DNA of 39,424 nucleotides, taken from positions 1-39,424 of the forward strand of contig AJWJ01000197.1 of assembly GCA_000277445.1 (NCBI GenBank). The letters run 5' to 3'. Origin of the DNA: Polysphondylium violaceum. Lineage: Eukaryota > Evosea > Eumycetozoa > Dictyosteliales > Dictyosteliaceae. Made by a program: the position numbers and the translations under genes. The notes beneath the pieces were generated by a model. It was not told where the DNA came from and did no database searches. It saw only the letters and a program-made list of their open reading frames with translations. Shown here piece by piece: positions 1 through 11,134 of the stretch (positions are counted from its first letter, which is position 1; every line of letters starts with the position of its first letter).

Positions 1-513
1 TTTTTTTTTTTTTTTTCTAGTTGATTTTTTTCTTGCTTTGCAAAATAGAGACAGAGACAGAAAAAAAATCGAAAATTTCAAAAAATTAATCAAAGGATAT
101 AAATACACAACACACCACCACAAATCACACACAAATTAGATTTATTAAAACCTACTACCCATCTGTCAACTACCAGCCAACAAGATACCAATAGCTGCAA
201 TAAAACAAAAAGTGGGCAGAAAAGTGTGTCACACACAGATTCTAAACTCTTGATTAGTTTATACATTTGTCTTGGCACAATCAACAATTACACCCAACGA
301 AAAATGAGATTCAAAAAAAAAAGTTTTCCTTTAAAGGAAATTTTTAAAAATGTGTAATATGGAATCTTCTTTTCTGTACACTCGCCCTTGATTGATTTTA
401 CTTTGAGATCCTTTATTTTAATTAATATTGTTATTTTATAAAATCTTAAAGTGTATTTATAATATATTTTTTTTCATTCTTTTGTTTACTCTTTCAATCA
501 TAGTTGGTCGATA
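1..513. other. A+T-rich intergenic left edge
   Basis: No gene is supported here. The stretch begins with a 16-base T run and is A/T-rich throughout. A 65-codon minus-strand frame at 90-287 is hydrophobic and Val/Cys-rich, with no recognisable motif, and I treat it as chance. The right part is the presumed promoter of the homeobox gene. Confidence 0.6.
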
Positions 514-1874
514 ATGGACGTAAGTTTATTGTTTTAGTTTTAAAAAACCTATATTTGCATTATATTTATATTTTGTAGAATAATAATAATAGAAATATTT
601 TTAATAATAATAATAATAATAGTAATAATAATAATAATAAAATGAATCCACACGTTCAGCAACAATTTACATCCCAAAATTATTATCATATTCTGCCACC
701 AGAATATTACACATTTTTTATTCCTCAACCTCACTTTCATCTTCAACAAGAAAATATACACCAATCAACAACATTGGCAATTCATAAACCAGTTTCGCCC
801 TTTGACAGGAGTACTAATACCAATGAACAATTTAAAGGCTCTATTCCTGTAATTGAAATTCTTGATAATGACTCTGAAGGCCTTGACATTGCTGACATTG
901 AATCAATTCAAGAAAACTATACTCCTAGAATCAACTCTATCCCAATGACCTATAATCAACATCAACATCAACTTCAAGATCAAGATGACGACGATATTGA
1001 AGACAACTATAATTATGATCAAGATGAAGAAAATCAGGATGATAATTTTAATTATTATTACAATGATGATGAAGATCAAGATGATCAAGAAGAAGAAGCT
1101 CAAGATCAAGAAATATTATCAAAATCCTATCTCGAATTCATTCAAGTCAAGGAAATCAGTATCAAGAAAAAGATTCAAAAACTCCGAGATTTCAATGTCA
1201 AAATCCAAAGAGACGTGGACAAGGTCCTCCATCAAATATTCACTCAATTCTCTTCAAGTTTGGTGCTCAAGGGTGCCAAGGACTATAGCCACTTGAAATA
1301 CAAGACCTTGGATCCAAACCTCAACACCTACATTCAACAGGAAAAGATTGACACCCATTCATCGAAAAAGAACCTGGACATCCTCTTTCCATTGTACAAC
1401 CGAGAGATTTCCAACATTGAAAGAATGATGAAAGAGTTTATCTATTGCTCATCAGTGGTGCACGATCTCTTTTCCCTGATTAGACCATGCCACAAGACAG
1501 AGTTGGAGGCCAGCATCAATCACATCCAAGGCTACTTTATCCTCATGATGGCTCATCAGAAATCATTTGCATGTGGATTTCTCTACAAGTTGAAAACCAT
1601 ATTTGGCCAACCCAAGGGTAGTCCAAAGTCTCGTCGAACATTAAATGACGAATACAAGTCATTTATCAACGACTACTTTGACACAAACTCTACCGATCCC
1701 TATCCAAACGACGATGAAAAGGCAATCATATCTGGTATTTGCAATATCTCAAAGTATCAAAGAAACAATTGGTTTAGTAATAAAAGAAGTAGGGAAAAGA
1801 ATCAAAGAATCGCTTGTTTAAATAACAAGAATAATAACAATAGTTTGCATAATTTAAATAAAAAGAAGAAATAA
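514..1874 (+). CDS. TALE-class homeobox transcription factor
   Basis: A predicted nuclear DNA-binding protein. Exons are 514-519 and 579-1874, with intron 520-578 (donor GTAAGT, acceptor TTTTGTAG), giving 433 residues. The first exon encodes only Met-Asp; the second opens with an Asn run and joins in frame to the ATG at 642, which is the alternative start (410 residues). An Asp/Glu/Gln-rich stretch follows at about residues 130-180, then a helical, charged middle. The homeodomain lies near residues 348-411. It has the Pro-Tyr-Pro of the three-residue loop extension that defines TALE proteins (376-378) and a recognition helix with Trp-Phe-Ser-Asn (Trp400, Asn403), followed by a basic tail. TALE homeodomains usually bind TGAC-like sites. 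The gene converges on vps20 with 118 bp between stops. The family call is firm; which dictyostelid hbx orthologue it is cannot be told. Confidence 0.88.
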
Positions 1875-1992
1875 ATGTAAATCATACAGCTATATGTAAA
1901 TGTTTGTGTTTGTATGTTTTAATAATAAAACAATTTATATTTACAATCGACAATAATAAGAATTCCTATGTATTATTATTATTATTATTATA

Positions 1993-2912
1993 TTAAACAG
2001 CCATTTGAGGTTCTCTTTCTCTTTCTCTTTGTTTTTCTCTTTCTCTCTCTCTTTCTGCTTCTTGAGTTTCAACTATTATTATTAAAAATGATTATGATGG
2101 TAATAGTTAGAATATGTGTTTATAGTAAATGAATAGATATGGGATAATAATTTACTTAATTTACCTGGTGCTTGAATAATATGTTCAATTGGTACATCAA
2201 TTTTATCTTTTGGTACATCTGGTAATTGTAACATTTGTTTCTCCATATCATCCAATTCTTGTAAAAGTGCATCTTCTTCATCTTGTGAGAATTTTCCACT
2301 TAGAGCTTCAGATATATCCTAGATTATGATTGTTGATTAGTTTGGTTTACATTATATGACTAATATATTGATGTGATGATGATGATGATGATGATAAATA
2401 CATTTTGATATTGAATAGCTTCCTCCGTTTCTTCCATAAGTTTTTCAACATCCTCCAAAGACAACTCTTTTTGTATATCTTTGAGAGCATTGTTACCCTT
2501 TTTAAGTGATTCAAATATTTGAACTTGAATTTCAGATTGTTCTATATTGTTTATTAATTCCTCGACATTTGATAGATTTTGTAATGAATCCTCCAACATC
2601 TTTTCTTGATATTTCTTTTTCTTTAAAGCCAATAGAGCTTGAGGTTTTTTATTACTCTTTGCACATTCTTTTGCTATCGCTGTTTCTCTAAGAATAACTA
2701 AATTGATCTATTATTATGGTTATTATTATTTAGCTATATATCCTAATAAAGCAACTAAATACTGTAGCTTGTACAATCATATATACCTGTGTTTGTAATT
2801 GTTTTAATTTATCTCTTTGAATTTTAAGATCAAGTACAGCCTTATCAGTGTTGCTAATCTTATTGTTTTTTTGTCTGCCTCCTCCAGCACAATGTGAAAA
2901 TAATAAACCCAT
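1993..2912 (-). CDS. vps20: ESCRT-III subunit Vps20/CHMP6
   Basis: The ESCRT-III component that nucleates Snf7/CHMP4 filaments on endosomes during multivesicular body sorting. Four exons on the minus strand: 2912-2787, 2707-2402, 2318-2165 and 2072-1993, giving 221 residues (human CHMP6 has about 200). The introns are 79, 83 and 92 nt, all GT-AG, and every junction keeps frame. The N terminus MGLLF has the Gly2 expected for myristoylation. The basic first helix (DKAVLDLKIQRDKLKQLQ), the stretch ALLALKKKKYQEKML and the Glu-rich helix before the second intron match the CHMP6 order. The C-terminal part begins DISEALSGKF and ends in an Arg/Glu-rich tail, Pro-Gln-Met-Ala-Val. The upstream region is shared with the divergent membrane-protein gene. 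Confident identification. Confidence 0.93.
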
Positions 2913-3001
2913 TCTATTACTTGAATGTATGTATATGTGTGTTGACTGACCAGAACAATATAATATTGGCTCCAGTAGTAATATAAATTGTGAAAAAAAA
3001 T

Positions 3002-3038
<37 letters not shown>

Positions 3039-3581
3039 AAATATTACTTTGAGTGGTTTGTCTCTAAAAATGAGGAATACTCGTTTATTATAGATATCTA
3101 TTGTGTTCACAACAGAAGGGTGTTGTATGTCTTAAGTCAAGGGTACTATTGCTTTCTATCTTCATCTCTGCTTTTTCTCTCGCTTGTTTAAGCACCAGAG
3201 CTACCAATTTAAATATACATTTGATGTCATCACCTTTTGTCCTCAAAAACTTTATTTTATAAAATAAATATCTTGTTTTTTTTCCAAATCGATTTTTTCA
3301 GATTTTTAAAACTATTTTTTTTTATTTTTTTTCTCAGGGTGGATGGAAAATCTTTCTTGTGAATATTTTTTCAATTTTTTTTTTTTATTGAATTGTGTAA
3401 AATTGATTAGATTTGTATAGTAGTTTAATCACAGTTTTTCATCATTCACACACCACACACTCTCATCATCACCTTTTATTTATTTGTGTTTTTTTGTTTT
3501 TGTTCTATTGGTGCACATTATTTTCATCGATATATAATCATATAGTTATATTAGTAGATATATAGAATAGATAAAATAAAA
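2913..3581. other. Shared divergent upstream region
   Basis: 669 bp between two divergent starts (vps20 on minus, the TOM1-like gene on plus). It contains a pure run of 30 A residues at 3008-3037 and several T runs near 3275-3390. No ORF or RNA gene is seen. It presumably holds both promoters. Confidence 0.6.
3008..3037. repeat. Homopolymer of 30 A
   Basis: An uninterrupted A run about 100 bp upstream of the vps20 start. Such runs are typical of dictyostelid promoters and are length-variable. Confidence 0.95.
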
Positions 3582-4596
3582 ATGACTGATGTTTTATTAA
3601 GACATCATTGGTTATATGAAAACTATGATATCATTCATTTTATTGTTTCATTTTTATATTTGATGTTATCTTTTTTCTGTGTTTATAGTTTTATAAAAAG
3701 ACCAAACAAAACCAGGCAAGTTTTGTCCCAGTTAATTTTCTACCCATTATTATTTATAGGTGTCACTGGTAAATATTTTTTTATCTAGTAATAGTAATAG
3801 TAATAATAGTAATAATAGTAATAATAGTAATAGTAATAGTAATAATAATACTCAATCAAATACAAATACTAATAACAATTACAATGACAATATAATAGTG
3901 AGAGCAGTATTTATGTTTTTACAACCATTTATTAGAGAACAAGAGTTTATTCAAATTCCCAATCAAATCAACATTTTATTGAATTCATTACCATCTTTTA
4001 ATTTTTTTACAATTTATCTTGTTGTCTTGTTTATATGGATAGAGATATTTTTCCTATTCAAGGGATCGGTGGCCAGTATTAAACGATTGCCCACCATTTT
4101 CAACACGATCACCATTCTTATGTATTTATGTTTGTTTGCATTGTATATTATCGATTTCACCATGTATCCACTGGAAAGCAACCCAATCTCTGCTTTTATC
4201 ACCACACCAGAGCTTGTGATTGGATACTATGATGCCTCATGTTTTTTTATTGCCAGTCTATTGTTTGTGTTTTTTGGCCTCAACTTGATTTTCAGATTCC
4301 GCAATCCACACCAAAAAAACTTTACTGAGGAAAAGAGAAAGATCATTTTAAAAAGAATTGCAGGATTGACTATTCTCACAGTGGCATGTTTTATATGTCG
4401 TGCCTCTATCACTTTGTTTGCCCTCATTCAAATGAACGCAATCTCTGGCCTCTGGTGGTTTGATGCCGTCTATTATATTCTTTTTGAAATCATTCCACTG
4501 TGGATCATGATCTATCTCTTGCGTATGGATAAGAACAGAATAAGGGAATCTCAAGATTTTAGCAATGAAAAGAGTGCTTTAATTAATTCGGCTTAG
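3582..4596 (+). CDS. TOM1/THH1-like seven-helix membrane protein
   Basis: A predicted multipass membrane protein of 294 residues. Exons are 3582-3768 and 3899-4596. The intron, 3769-3898 (130 nt, G|GTAAAT to ATAATAG), is almost all AAT/AGT repeat and happens to stay open in one frame, so a naive reading inserts an Asn/Ser loop. Removing it joins a helix ending LLFIGVT directly to VRAVFMFLQPF, which fits the second helix of the family. Seven hydrophobic segments follow in order; the last has WFDAVYYILFEIIPLWIM, matching the acidic/aromatic final helix of plant TOM1/TOM3/THH1 and related GPR137-type proteins. The C terminus is short and charged. Plant members act at tonoplast or endomembranes, but the role here is unknown. 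The family call rests on remembered motif pattern and topology. Confidence 0.8.
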
Positions 4597-5191
4597 TCAC
4601 TTAATGTGTCAAATATTCAATCAATCAATTTGACACATATCCACAATATTCAAATCAATCAAATCAATCAACCAATAATAATTTCCCCTCCATCAATTTT
4701 TGATTTACTATATATATTATATAATAATAAAATGATTTTGTAAATAGCCCCCTTTGCATAAAAGCGATGAAATTGATTGTTTTTCTTTTTTTTTGAAAAT
4801 ATCTTTTTTTCTTTTTTTTTCTTTTTCAAAAATTAAATTAATTAATTTTTGCAAAGTTTGTATTGGGTTTTTTTTTTTTGGGATATTTTTTTTTTAATTT
4901 AATTATTTTTCTAGTAATATTGTACAATCAAGAGCCTTATTTCGTTTCTGAATTTTTCTCAATTTCTATTCTTGAGTTTTAACTCTTTTTTTTCATTTTT
5001 AAATTTGTCATTTCCCAAACCACCACTCTTACACACCACACTCATTTTTCATATTTGTATTTTATTTGTATTTTATTTGTATTTAAATACTCTTTGTTGT
5101 TTCATATATTACTTGTTGCTACTTTTTATTTCTTTCTATCATTTATTAGTGTTTATATATTATCCTATTACCTTATTACATATACATCAAT
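4597..5191. other. A+T-rich intergenic region
   Basis: 595 bp with no supported gene. It holds many T runs and a short A/T palindrome near 4830. A 96-codon frame at 4972-5262 is Leu/Phe/Tyr-rich and read from T-rich upstream DNA, so it is not supported. Confidence 0.6.
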
Positions 5192-6332
5192 ATGGTAAAG
5201 AAAACCTCAACAACCACTCCAGGAACATCACCATCTCAACACAACACTGTGCTCTCTTCTAAAAAGAATGCTAAACCAGGCACACATAAAAAAGCAACAA
5301 CTACAACAATCACCGTTGAAAAAGATCCATTGAAAACTGTAAATAAAAGCAACAAAGCTACTACTGATGATGATGAAGAATATGATTTAAATGAAGCAAT
5401 TAAAAGTTTTAAAATTAAAAGAAAACAAAAAAAGGAACAACATGAATTAGAGATCAAAGCTCATAGTCCATCGTCTCATACCCATTCTCACATGCATGCA
5501 AATCATCCTACCACTGGTGTAAAGAAATCAAAACCTCAAACTGCAAAGACTGCTTTTCAATATTTCAAAGAGGCAAACAGTACAAAAACTCCAGGCTTTT
5601 GTTTAGAAAAATGGAGAACAATGACTGATGTCGATAAATCTGTAAGTGTTTGATATATAGATATACAGATGCACTGTAATTATATTAATAATAATCATAT
5701 AATATTAGCAATTTTATGAATCGGCTCAAAAAGACAAAGAAAGATTCAATAGTCAAATGGCAGAGTGGGAAAAGCTTAAAGCTCAAACTGAACACCACAA
5801 GGTCCAAAAGAAAGATTTGAAAAAAGCAACATCCTCTGATGAAGAGAAAAAGAATAATGGTCCTAAAAAGTTAACCAAAAAAGAAAAGTTGATTAAAGAA
5901 AAGGAGAAAAAAGAAAAGGTTAAACAAGAGAGAATTAACAAGTTTGCAAAGAAAAAGAAAGATGAAAAAGAAGGTAAAGAGGAAGATGATGAAGAAGAAG
6001 AAGATGACGAAGAAGAGTCAGAGTCAGAATCAGGTGATCAAGATGAAGAATCAGAGAATGATTCAGGTGATTATGATGAAGATGATGAAGAGGAGGATGA
6101 TGAAGAAGATGATGATGATGATGAAGATGATGATGAAGATGATGACGATGAAGAAGAATCAGATGACGATGAAGAGGAGGACAATAGTGACAGGGAAAAA
6201 GAGTTGTATAATGAAGATGGCTTTATAGATGAGGATGGTGGTGATGGCTGGGCTGATATGAAAAAGGGTTTCAAATCATCTCATCACAATAGCTCTCAAA
6301 AACAAGCTAGAAAATATAAATGGAACAAATAA
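5192..6332 (+). CDS. HMG-box protein with acidic tail
   Basis: A predicted nuclear, non-histone chromatin protein of 357 residues. Exons are 5192-5641 and 5709-6332, with a 67-nt intron GTAAGT...ATTAG. The N-terminal about 110 residues are Thr/Lys/His-rich. A single HMG box covers roughly residues 114-178: TAFQYFKEANS opens it, the conserved Trp lies in EKWRTM, and the intron splits the box between DVDKS and QFYESA. A basic coiled segment (Lys/Glu) follows, then about 90 residues of nearly pure Asp/Glu/Ser, and a short conserved-looking end with DGWADM and a Lys-rich tail. Acidic tails in HMG proteins commonly bind histones or the basic linker. FACT (SSRP1/Pob3) lineage was considered, but no SSRP1 core domain is present. 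Confidence 0.88.
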
Positions 6333-6500
6333 ATAATATATTATTTATTTTTTTATCATAATCTAAATCTGATCCAAAAAGTAGATTTGTTGGATATTTG
6401 ATGATTTTCTCTTTTTTTTTTTTAAATTTTCTCAATTTGTGAAAAGAAACCAAGACTGAACATTGTGCACGAGATATTTATTTCATTATGTTTCAATAGA

Positions 6501-8597
6501 ATGAGTGGTAATAGTAGTAACAATATGAATAGTAATAGTAGTTGGTTTAAATTAATATTAAAAAATAAAATACTAAGAAGAAAGATATATGGAATTGTGT
6601 GGAGAGATTATATTGGGCAATGTGATGAATTTCAAAAGATTCCTTATGATATGTTTAACTATCCACTATCGTTGATACTTCGTCAGAGGAATCTTAGTCT
6701 TTTGAAATATAGATTCAAAATGTACAAAGATATGGTTCATTTACGATTATCTCCATCATCAACAAATAGATTCTATGAATTCCCTCTATCATTTTGTTTT
6801 ATTGATCTTTGTCAATGGGATAGCTTTCCTATAGATTTTTTCACTGAAATCTATTATGAGCTTTTAGATATCGATTGGAGTTCTTTACTTACTTCAACTA
6901 CAGTAAACACTTTATTCAATCATTCCAATCATGGTATCTTCAAGTTTCTTTGTTATAAATTTGCAACAATCATTGATAAAATTGATTTTAAGGAACTGAT
7001 CAAAACAAAATCTATAGAAATATTTGCGTATTTTCCAAAATACAGTGCACAACAACAAACAGAGGCAATAAACTATATTCTTCTAGATAATAGTTATTCA
7101 TGTTACGATAGTATCATATCAAAACTAGATGGTCAACACTTATTTACCAAAGATCATTTTCTCATTGCAATTGAAAATTCAAGATGGGTGTATGTAAAGG
7201 AATACATAAATAGACATCAATTGTTTGCATATGAATATACAAATGATGACAAACAACAAGATACATGGGATATTAAAATCATACAGCCAACACAAAGTTT
7301 AAATCAAGATAAAGAATACTTAAAATCCATAATCAATGCATCATTTAAATCAAATTCACTAGAGTTTGTTCAATATTTTTATGTTCACTACACAGAGTTA
7401 TTCAAAAGTGCATTAAAAGACTACTCTTTAAATATCGATCCAATCTTTAAAAATGTTAATGTGTTAAAATATATAAAATCATTGGATTCAACTTTAAAAT
7501 TAAATGCACAACTGCTGTGGAATTATTCTTCAAAACATGGAGATATGGAATTACTTAAATTTCTATATGAAAATAAATACCCATTTCAAGATCAAGGTAT
7601 GCCATATTACGCAACATTATCAAAGCAAGTCGTTGGATTTCTACTTGAAAATAATATCATTTCACGTTTTGTAACAAATAGATATGATTCCGAATTATTC
7701 AAAGTAAATGGAATGATTAATTATGATTTCTATACAGACATTGCTCACGCTGTTCAAAACAATGACTTTAACTCTTACAAGGCCATGTCGATGAAATTCA
7801 AAGATATATTACCCTCTGACAGATTTTTTTTCTGGAAAATTATTTCCGAGGCAATTGGTATCTCTTCATATGACATATTTCAACAGGTGTTTATGTTGGA
7901 TCCTGGGGATAAACTTTTATTTAGCTCATTAACAGCGTATCTTGGTTGGTCATATGGTGGAATCGATCCCAAAGCTTTTCAAACAATTTGCTCATTAACT
8001 AAGAGATTGCCAAAAACAGACGATGCTCGCAAAGCAACATATCAGTCAGTCGATCTTGCAGAGAGACTCAAAGACCCAACCTTTCAAATCACTTTTATTC
8101 ATGATTACTATGTTAACGTATTACAGATAAAAACATTTTATTTCGATAATCTGAAAAATGCTTATAGTTTTTTCTATAAAGATCTATTAGAAAAGAGCCA
8201 TGCAACTCCATATGTAATTGATCATTTACTCCACCGAGGATTACTTGAATCAAATCAAGTAACCCAGGACATTAAAGTCGGATTACTTGTAGAAATAATA
8301 AGGAGGGCTATCCATCAATCACAATATCGTGTCTTGGCTTATTTATATCATACAAATTGTTACGAATTTCATAACGAACCTCGAGTTAGAAAACTATATA
8401 GTAAACTATCAAATAGAAACAAACAGGTAGAATGGTTAAGAAATTTTACAAACAATAGAAATGATCCACATCAACCCGCAGCCATTCTCTATCTTCAAAC
8501 ACTGCAACATGGTTTTTCACAATATGGTGATGTCATTGATCACACTTTTACAGATATAAACTTTAATCAGTTATCTTCCACTTTAGATTATGCATAA
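6501..8597 (+). CDS. Dictyostelid ankyrin-like family protein, copy 1
   Basis: An intronless gene for about 698 residues. I choose the ATG at 6501 (MSGNSSN) over 6465 because both downstream paralogues start with the same short Asn/Ser leader followed by a FKLIL/FLKIL motif. The N-terminal domain contains IPYDMFNYP and a RFKMYKDMVHLRL segment. The middle has degenerate ankyrin-like helix pairs, for example DMELLKFLYENKYPF and SLEFVQYF. The end contains LAYLYHTNCYEFHNEP. This resembles the large, poorly characterised ankyrin-repeat family of Dictyostelium; function is unknown and no catalytic domain is seen. It is first of three tandem copies, 135 bp before copy 2. Bases 7157-7375 match copy 2 almost exactly. 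Confidence 0.85.
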   Translation: MSGNSSNNMNSNSSWFKLILKNKILRRKIYGIVWRDYIGQCDEFQKIPYDMFNYPLSLILRQRNLSLLKYRFKMYKDMVHLRLSPSSTNRFYEFPLSFCFIDLCQWDSFPIDFFTEIYYELLDIDWSSLLTSTTVNTLFNHSNHGIFKFLCYKFATIIDKIDFKELIKTKSIEIFAYFPKYSAQQQTEAINYILLDNSYSCYDSIISKLDGQHLFTKDHFLIAIENSRWVYVKEYINRHQLFAYEYTNDDKQQDTWDIKIIQPTQSLNQDKEYLKSIINASFKSNSLEFVQYFYVHYTELFKSALKDYSLNIDPIFKNVNVLKYIKSLDSTLKLNAQLLWNYSSKHGDMELLKFLYENKYPFQDQGMPYYATLSKQVVGFLLENNIISRFVTNRYDSELFKVNGMINYDFYTDIAHAVQNNDFNSYKAMSMKFKDILPSDRFFFWKIISEAIGISSYDIFQQVFMLDPGDKLLFSSLTAYLGWSYGGIDPKAFQTICSLTKRLPKTDDARKATYQSVDLAERLKDPTFQITFIHDYYVNVLQIKTFYFDNLKNAYSFFYKDLLEKSHATPYVIDHLLHRGLLESNQVTQDIKVGLLVEIIRRAIHQSQYRVLAYLYHTNCYEFHNEPRVRKLYSKLSNRNKQVEWLRNFTNNRNDPHQPAAILYLQTLQHGFSQYGDVIDHTFTDINFNQLSSTLDYA

Positions 8598-8732
8598 ATG
8601 TTTACACAATCATTGATAAAATAAAAAATAAAAATTATCAAGTTTAGGAGATTTAGATCATTTTCGAAAACAGAAAAAAAAAATAAAAGTGATCAAGTTT
8701 TTAGTTTTACGCATTTAGTAATTGTTAATAAT

Positions 8733-10844
8733 ATGAATAGTAATAACAGTAGTCATAGTAATAAAACTAGGTTGTTTAAATTAATTTTAAACAATAAAGT
8801 AATAAGAAAAAGGATATATTATATAATTTGGCAAGATTATGTTCAACAATGCGATTATTTTCAAAAGGTGCCCTATGATATGTTTAACTATCCTTTGTTA
8901 TGGATAATTAAACAGAGGAATCAAAGTCTATTAGAGTATAGATTCAAGATGTATAAAGATATGGTTCATTTACGATTACCATCATCTACAAATAGATACT
9001 ATGAATTCCCCTTATTTAGTTCATTCTGTTTTAATGCTCTTTGTCAATGGGAAAACTTTCCTTTAGACCTTTTCATCGAGATTTATTATGAATTTTTGGG
9101 TATAGATATATGCTCTTTATTTTCTACCCATACTATTGTTTATTTATTCAAGTATTCAAATCATGGTATCCTCAAGTTTCTTTACCAGAGAAATCCACAA
9201 ATCATTGATTTTATTTTAAAAACTGATCTAAGGGAACTAATCGAAACTAAATCATTTGAAATTTTTGAATATCTCCCAAAATTTAGGCATTATCTACAAA
9301 CACACTCAATCAAGTATATTCTTCAAGATAATGGTTGTTATTCATGTTATATTGGTATCATTTTAAAACTAGAAGGTCAACACTTTTTCACGAGAGATAA
9401 TTTTCTCATTGCAATTGAAAATTCAAGATGGCTGTATGTCAAGGAACACATAAATAGACATCAATTGTTTACATTTGAATACACAAATGATGACAAACAA
9501 CAAGATGCATGGGATATTAAAATCATACAGCCAACACAAAGTTTAAATCAAGATAAAGATTACTTAAAATCCATAATTAATTCATCATTTAAATCAAATT
9601 CACTAGAGTTTGTTCAATACTTTTTTAATCATCACATTGAAGTATTCAAAAGTGTATTGAAAGAATACAATTCAATCGTTAAAAATGTCAATGTATTGAA
9701 ATATTTAAAATCACTGGACTCAACTTTTAAAATAGATTCACAACTAGTATGGGAGTATTCGATACAAAACAGTGATCTAGATTTAATTGAATATCTATTT
9801 CAAAACAAATACCCCTACAACCATGTTGGCAGTTATCCGTCATCCAATCAAGTTGTTAGATTTCTATTTGACAATCAAATCGTTTTCTCTTTTAGAACAA
9901 ATAGATATGACTTGGAGTTATTCAAAATTAATGAAAATGTACTATATGGCCATGAGCAAGCCATCTTCCATGCTGTTAAATATAATGATGTCGATTTATT
10001 TAATGCATTGATTGTTCGATTGGAAAAAGATGGAAGATATCCTACTTTTATTTTGGGCTATGATTATTGGAAAGATTTGTCCTATACACTTGATATCTCT
10101 TCTAAAATCTTTGAATGTATTTTTAGATTGGATCAAAACAACTATTTCTTTAAAAGCCATTATCATAGTTTTCAGTTTCCTTATGGTGGAATGGATCCCA
10201 CTCTCTTTCAAAGATTTTATTCAAGCAAAAAGGGTAATATATGGACACCAACCCCATATAAAACATTAGATATCGCGGAAAGATTTGAAGATAGAGCTTT
10301 TCAAAACAAGTTTATTAAAGATTATTATGAATGTGTAAATAGAAAAGGTTCTTTAGATTTCAGTAGTGAACGTTATTTCCAAACAGATATTTGGAATGAT
10401 AATCAGATAACACCCTATATAGTTGATCTCTTACTCCACAGAAGATTATTTCAATCAAATCAATTAACAAAAGCGCGTAAAACTGAAATATTTGTACAAA
10501 TTGTAAGGAGAGCAGTTTGTAAGTTAGAATATTGTATCTTGTCTTATTTGTATCATACAAATTGCTACGAATTTCATAATGAACCTCAAGTTAAAAAACT
10601 ATTTCACAATCAATCAAATCTAAACAAACATGTCGAAGATTTTGGAAATTTTACAAGAAATAGGAATGAATCACACCAAGCAGCTGCCATTCTCTATCTT
10701 CAATCTTTAAGATATGGTTTTTCACAAATTGGTGATGTCATTGATAGAACATTTACAGATATAAACTTTAATCAATTATCCTCTACTCTAAAATATACAT
10801 TTCACAACGATCAAGTAACAATAAAAAGAGAAACCACCAGGTAG
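8733..10844 (+). CDS. Dictyostelid ankyrin-like family protein, copy 2
   Basis: An intronless gene for 703 residues, closest to copy 1. The same blocks occur in order: an Asn/Ser leader, VPYDMFNYP, RFKMYKDMVHLRL, FLIAIENSRWLYVKEHINRH, ankyrin-like helices (DLDLIEYLFQNKYPY), then LSYLYHTNCYEFHNEP and AAILYLQSL near the C terminus. It has a slightly longer C-terminal tail than copy 1, rich in Lys/Arg/Thr. Function is unknown. Identity to copy 1 is uneven: very high at 9400-9618 and much lower on both sides of that block, which suggests sequence exchange between the neighbours. Confidence 0.85.
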   Translation: MNSNNSSHSNKTRLFKLILNNKVIRKRIYYIIWQDYVQQCDYFQKVPYDMFNYPLLWIIKQRNQSLLEYRFKMYKDMVHLRLPSSTNRYYEFPLFSSFCFNALCQWENFPLDLFIEIYYEFLGIDICSLFSTHTIVYLFKYSNHGILKFLYQRNPQIIDFILKTDLRELIETKSFEIFEYLPKFRHYLQTHSIKYILQDNGCYSCYIGIILKLEGQHFFTRDNFLIAIENSRWLYVKEHINRHQLFTFEYTNDDKQQDAWDIKIIQPTQSLNQDKDYLKSIINSSFKSNSLEFVQYFFNHHIEVFKSVLKEYNSIVKNVNVLKYLKSLDSTFKIDSQLVWEYSIQNSDLDLIEYLFQNKYPYNHVGSYPSSNQVVRFLFDNQIVFSFRTNRYDLELFKINENVLYGHEQAIFHAVKYNDVDLFNALIVRLEKDGRYPTFILGYDYWKDLSYTLDISSKIFECIFRLDQNNYFFKSHYHSFQFPYGGMDPTLFQRFYSSKKGNIWTPTPYKTLDIAERFEDRAFQNKFIKDYYECVNRKGSLDFSSERYFQTDIWNDNQITPYIVDLLLHRRLFQSNQLTKARKTEIFVQIVRRAVCKLEYCILSYLYHTNCYEFHNEPQVKKLFHNQSNLNKHVEDFGNFTRNRNESHQAAAILYLQSLRYGFSQIGDVIDRTFTDINFNQLSSTLKYTFHNDQVTIKRETTR

Positions 10845-11049
10845 ATTTAATTCAAGATTATAAATTTTTTTATGGAAAGGGTCGAATAAATCATTACTCT
10901 CTGAATACACCAGAACTAGTATTTTTTTCATTTTTTTTTCTCGGGAATCATTGTAGATTCTTCAATGACATTAAAAAACTCTCTCTACTCACTTGAGATA
11001 AGAATCAAAATGAAATTAAAACATTATAATCATTATCGCTTATGCAATC

Positions 11050-11134
<85 letters not shown>

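Noticed and set aside
90-287. 65-codon minus-strand frame, with a possible TTGCAG splice acceptor
   Set aside because: Hydrophobic Val/Leu/Cys composition, no homologous pattern, and no convincing donor/acceptor pair that keeps a longer frame.
985-1296. 103-codon plus frame rich in Met/Ile/Lys
   Set aside because: Alternate frame of the Asp/Glu-rich part of the homeobox gene.
3720-3759. 40-nt intron alternative in the TOM1-like gene (CAA|GTTTTG to TTTATAG)
   Set aside because: Keeps frame but removes a good transmembrane segment and leaves a poly-Asn/Ser loop; the 3769-3898 intron has a better donor and rebuilds the helix.
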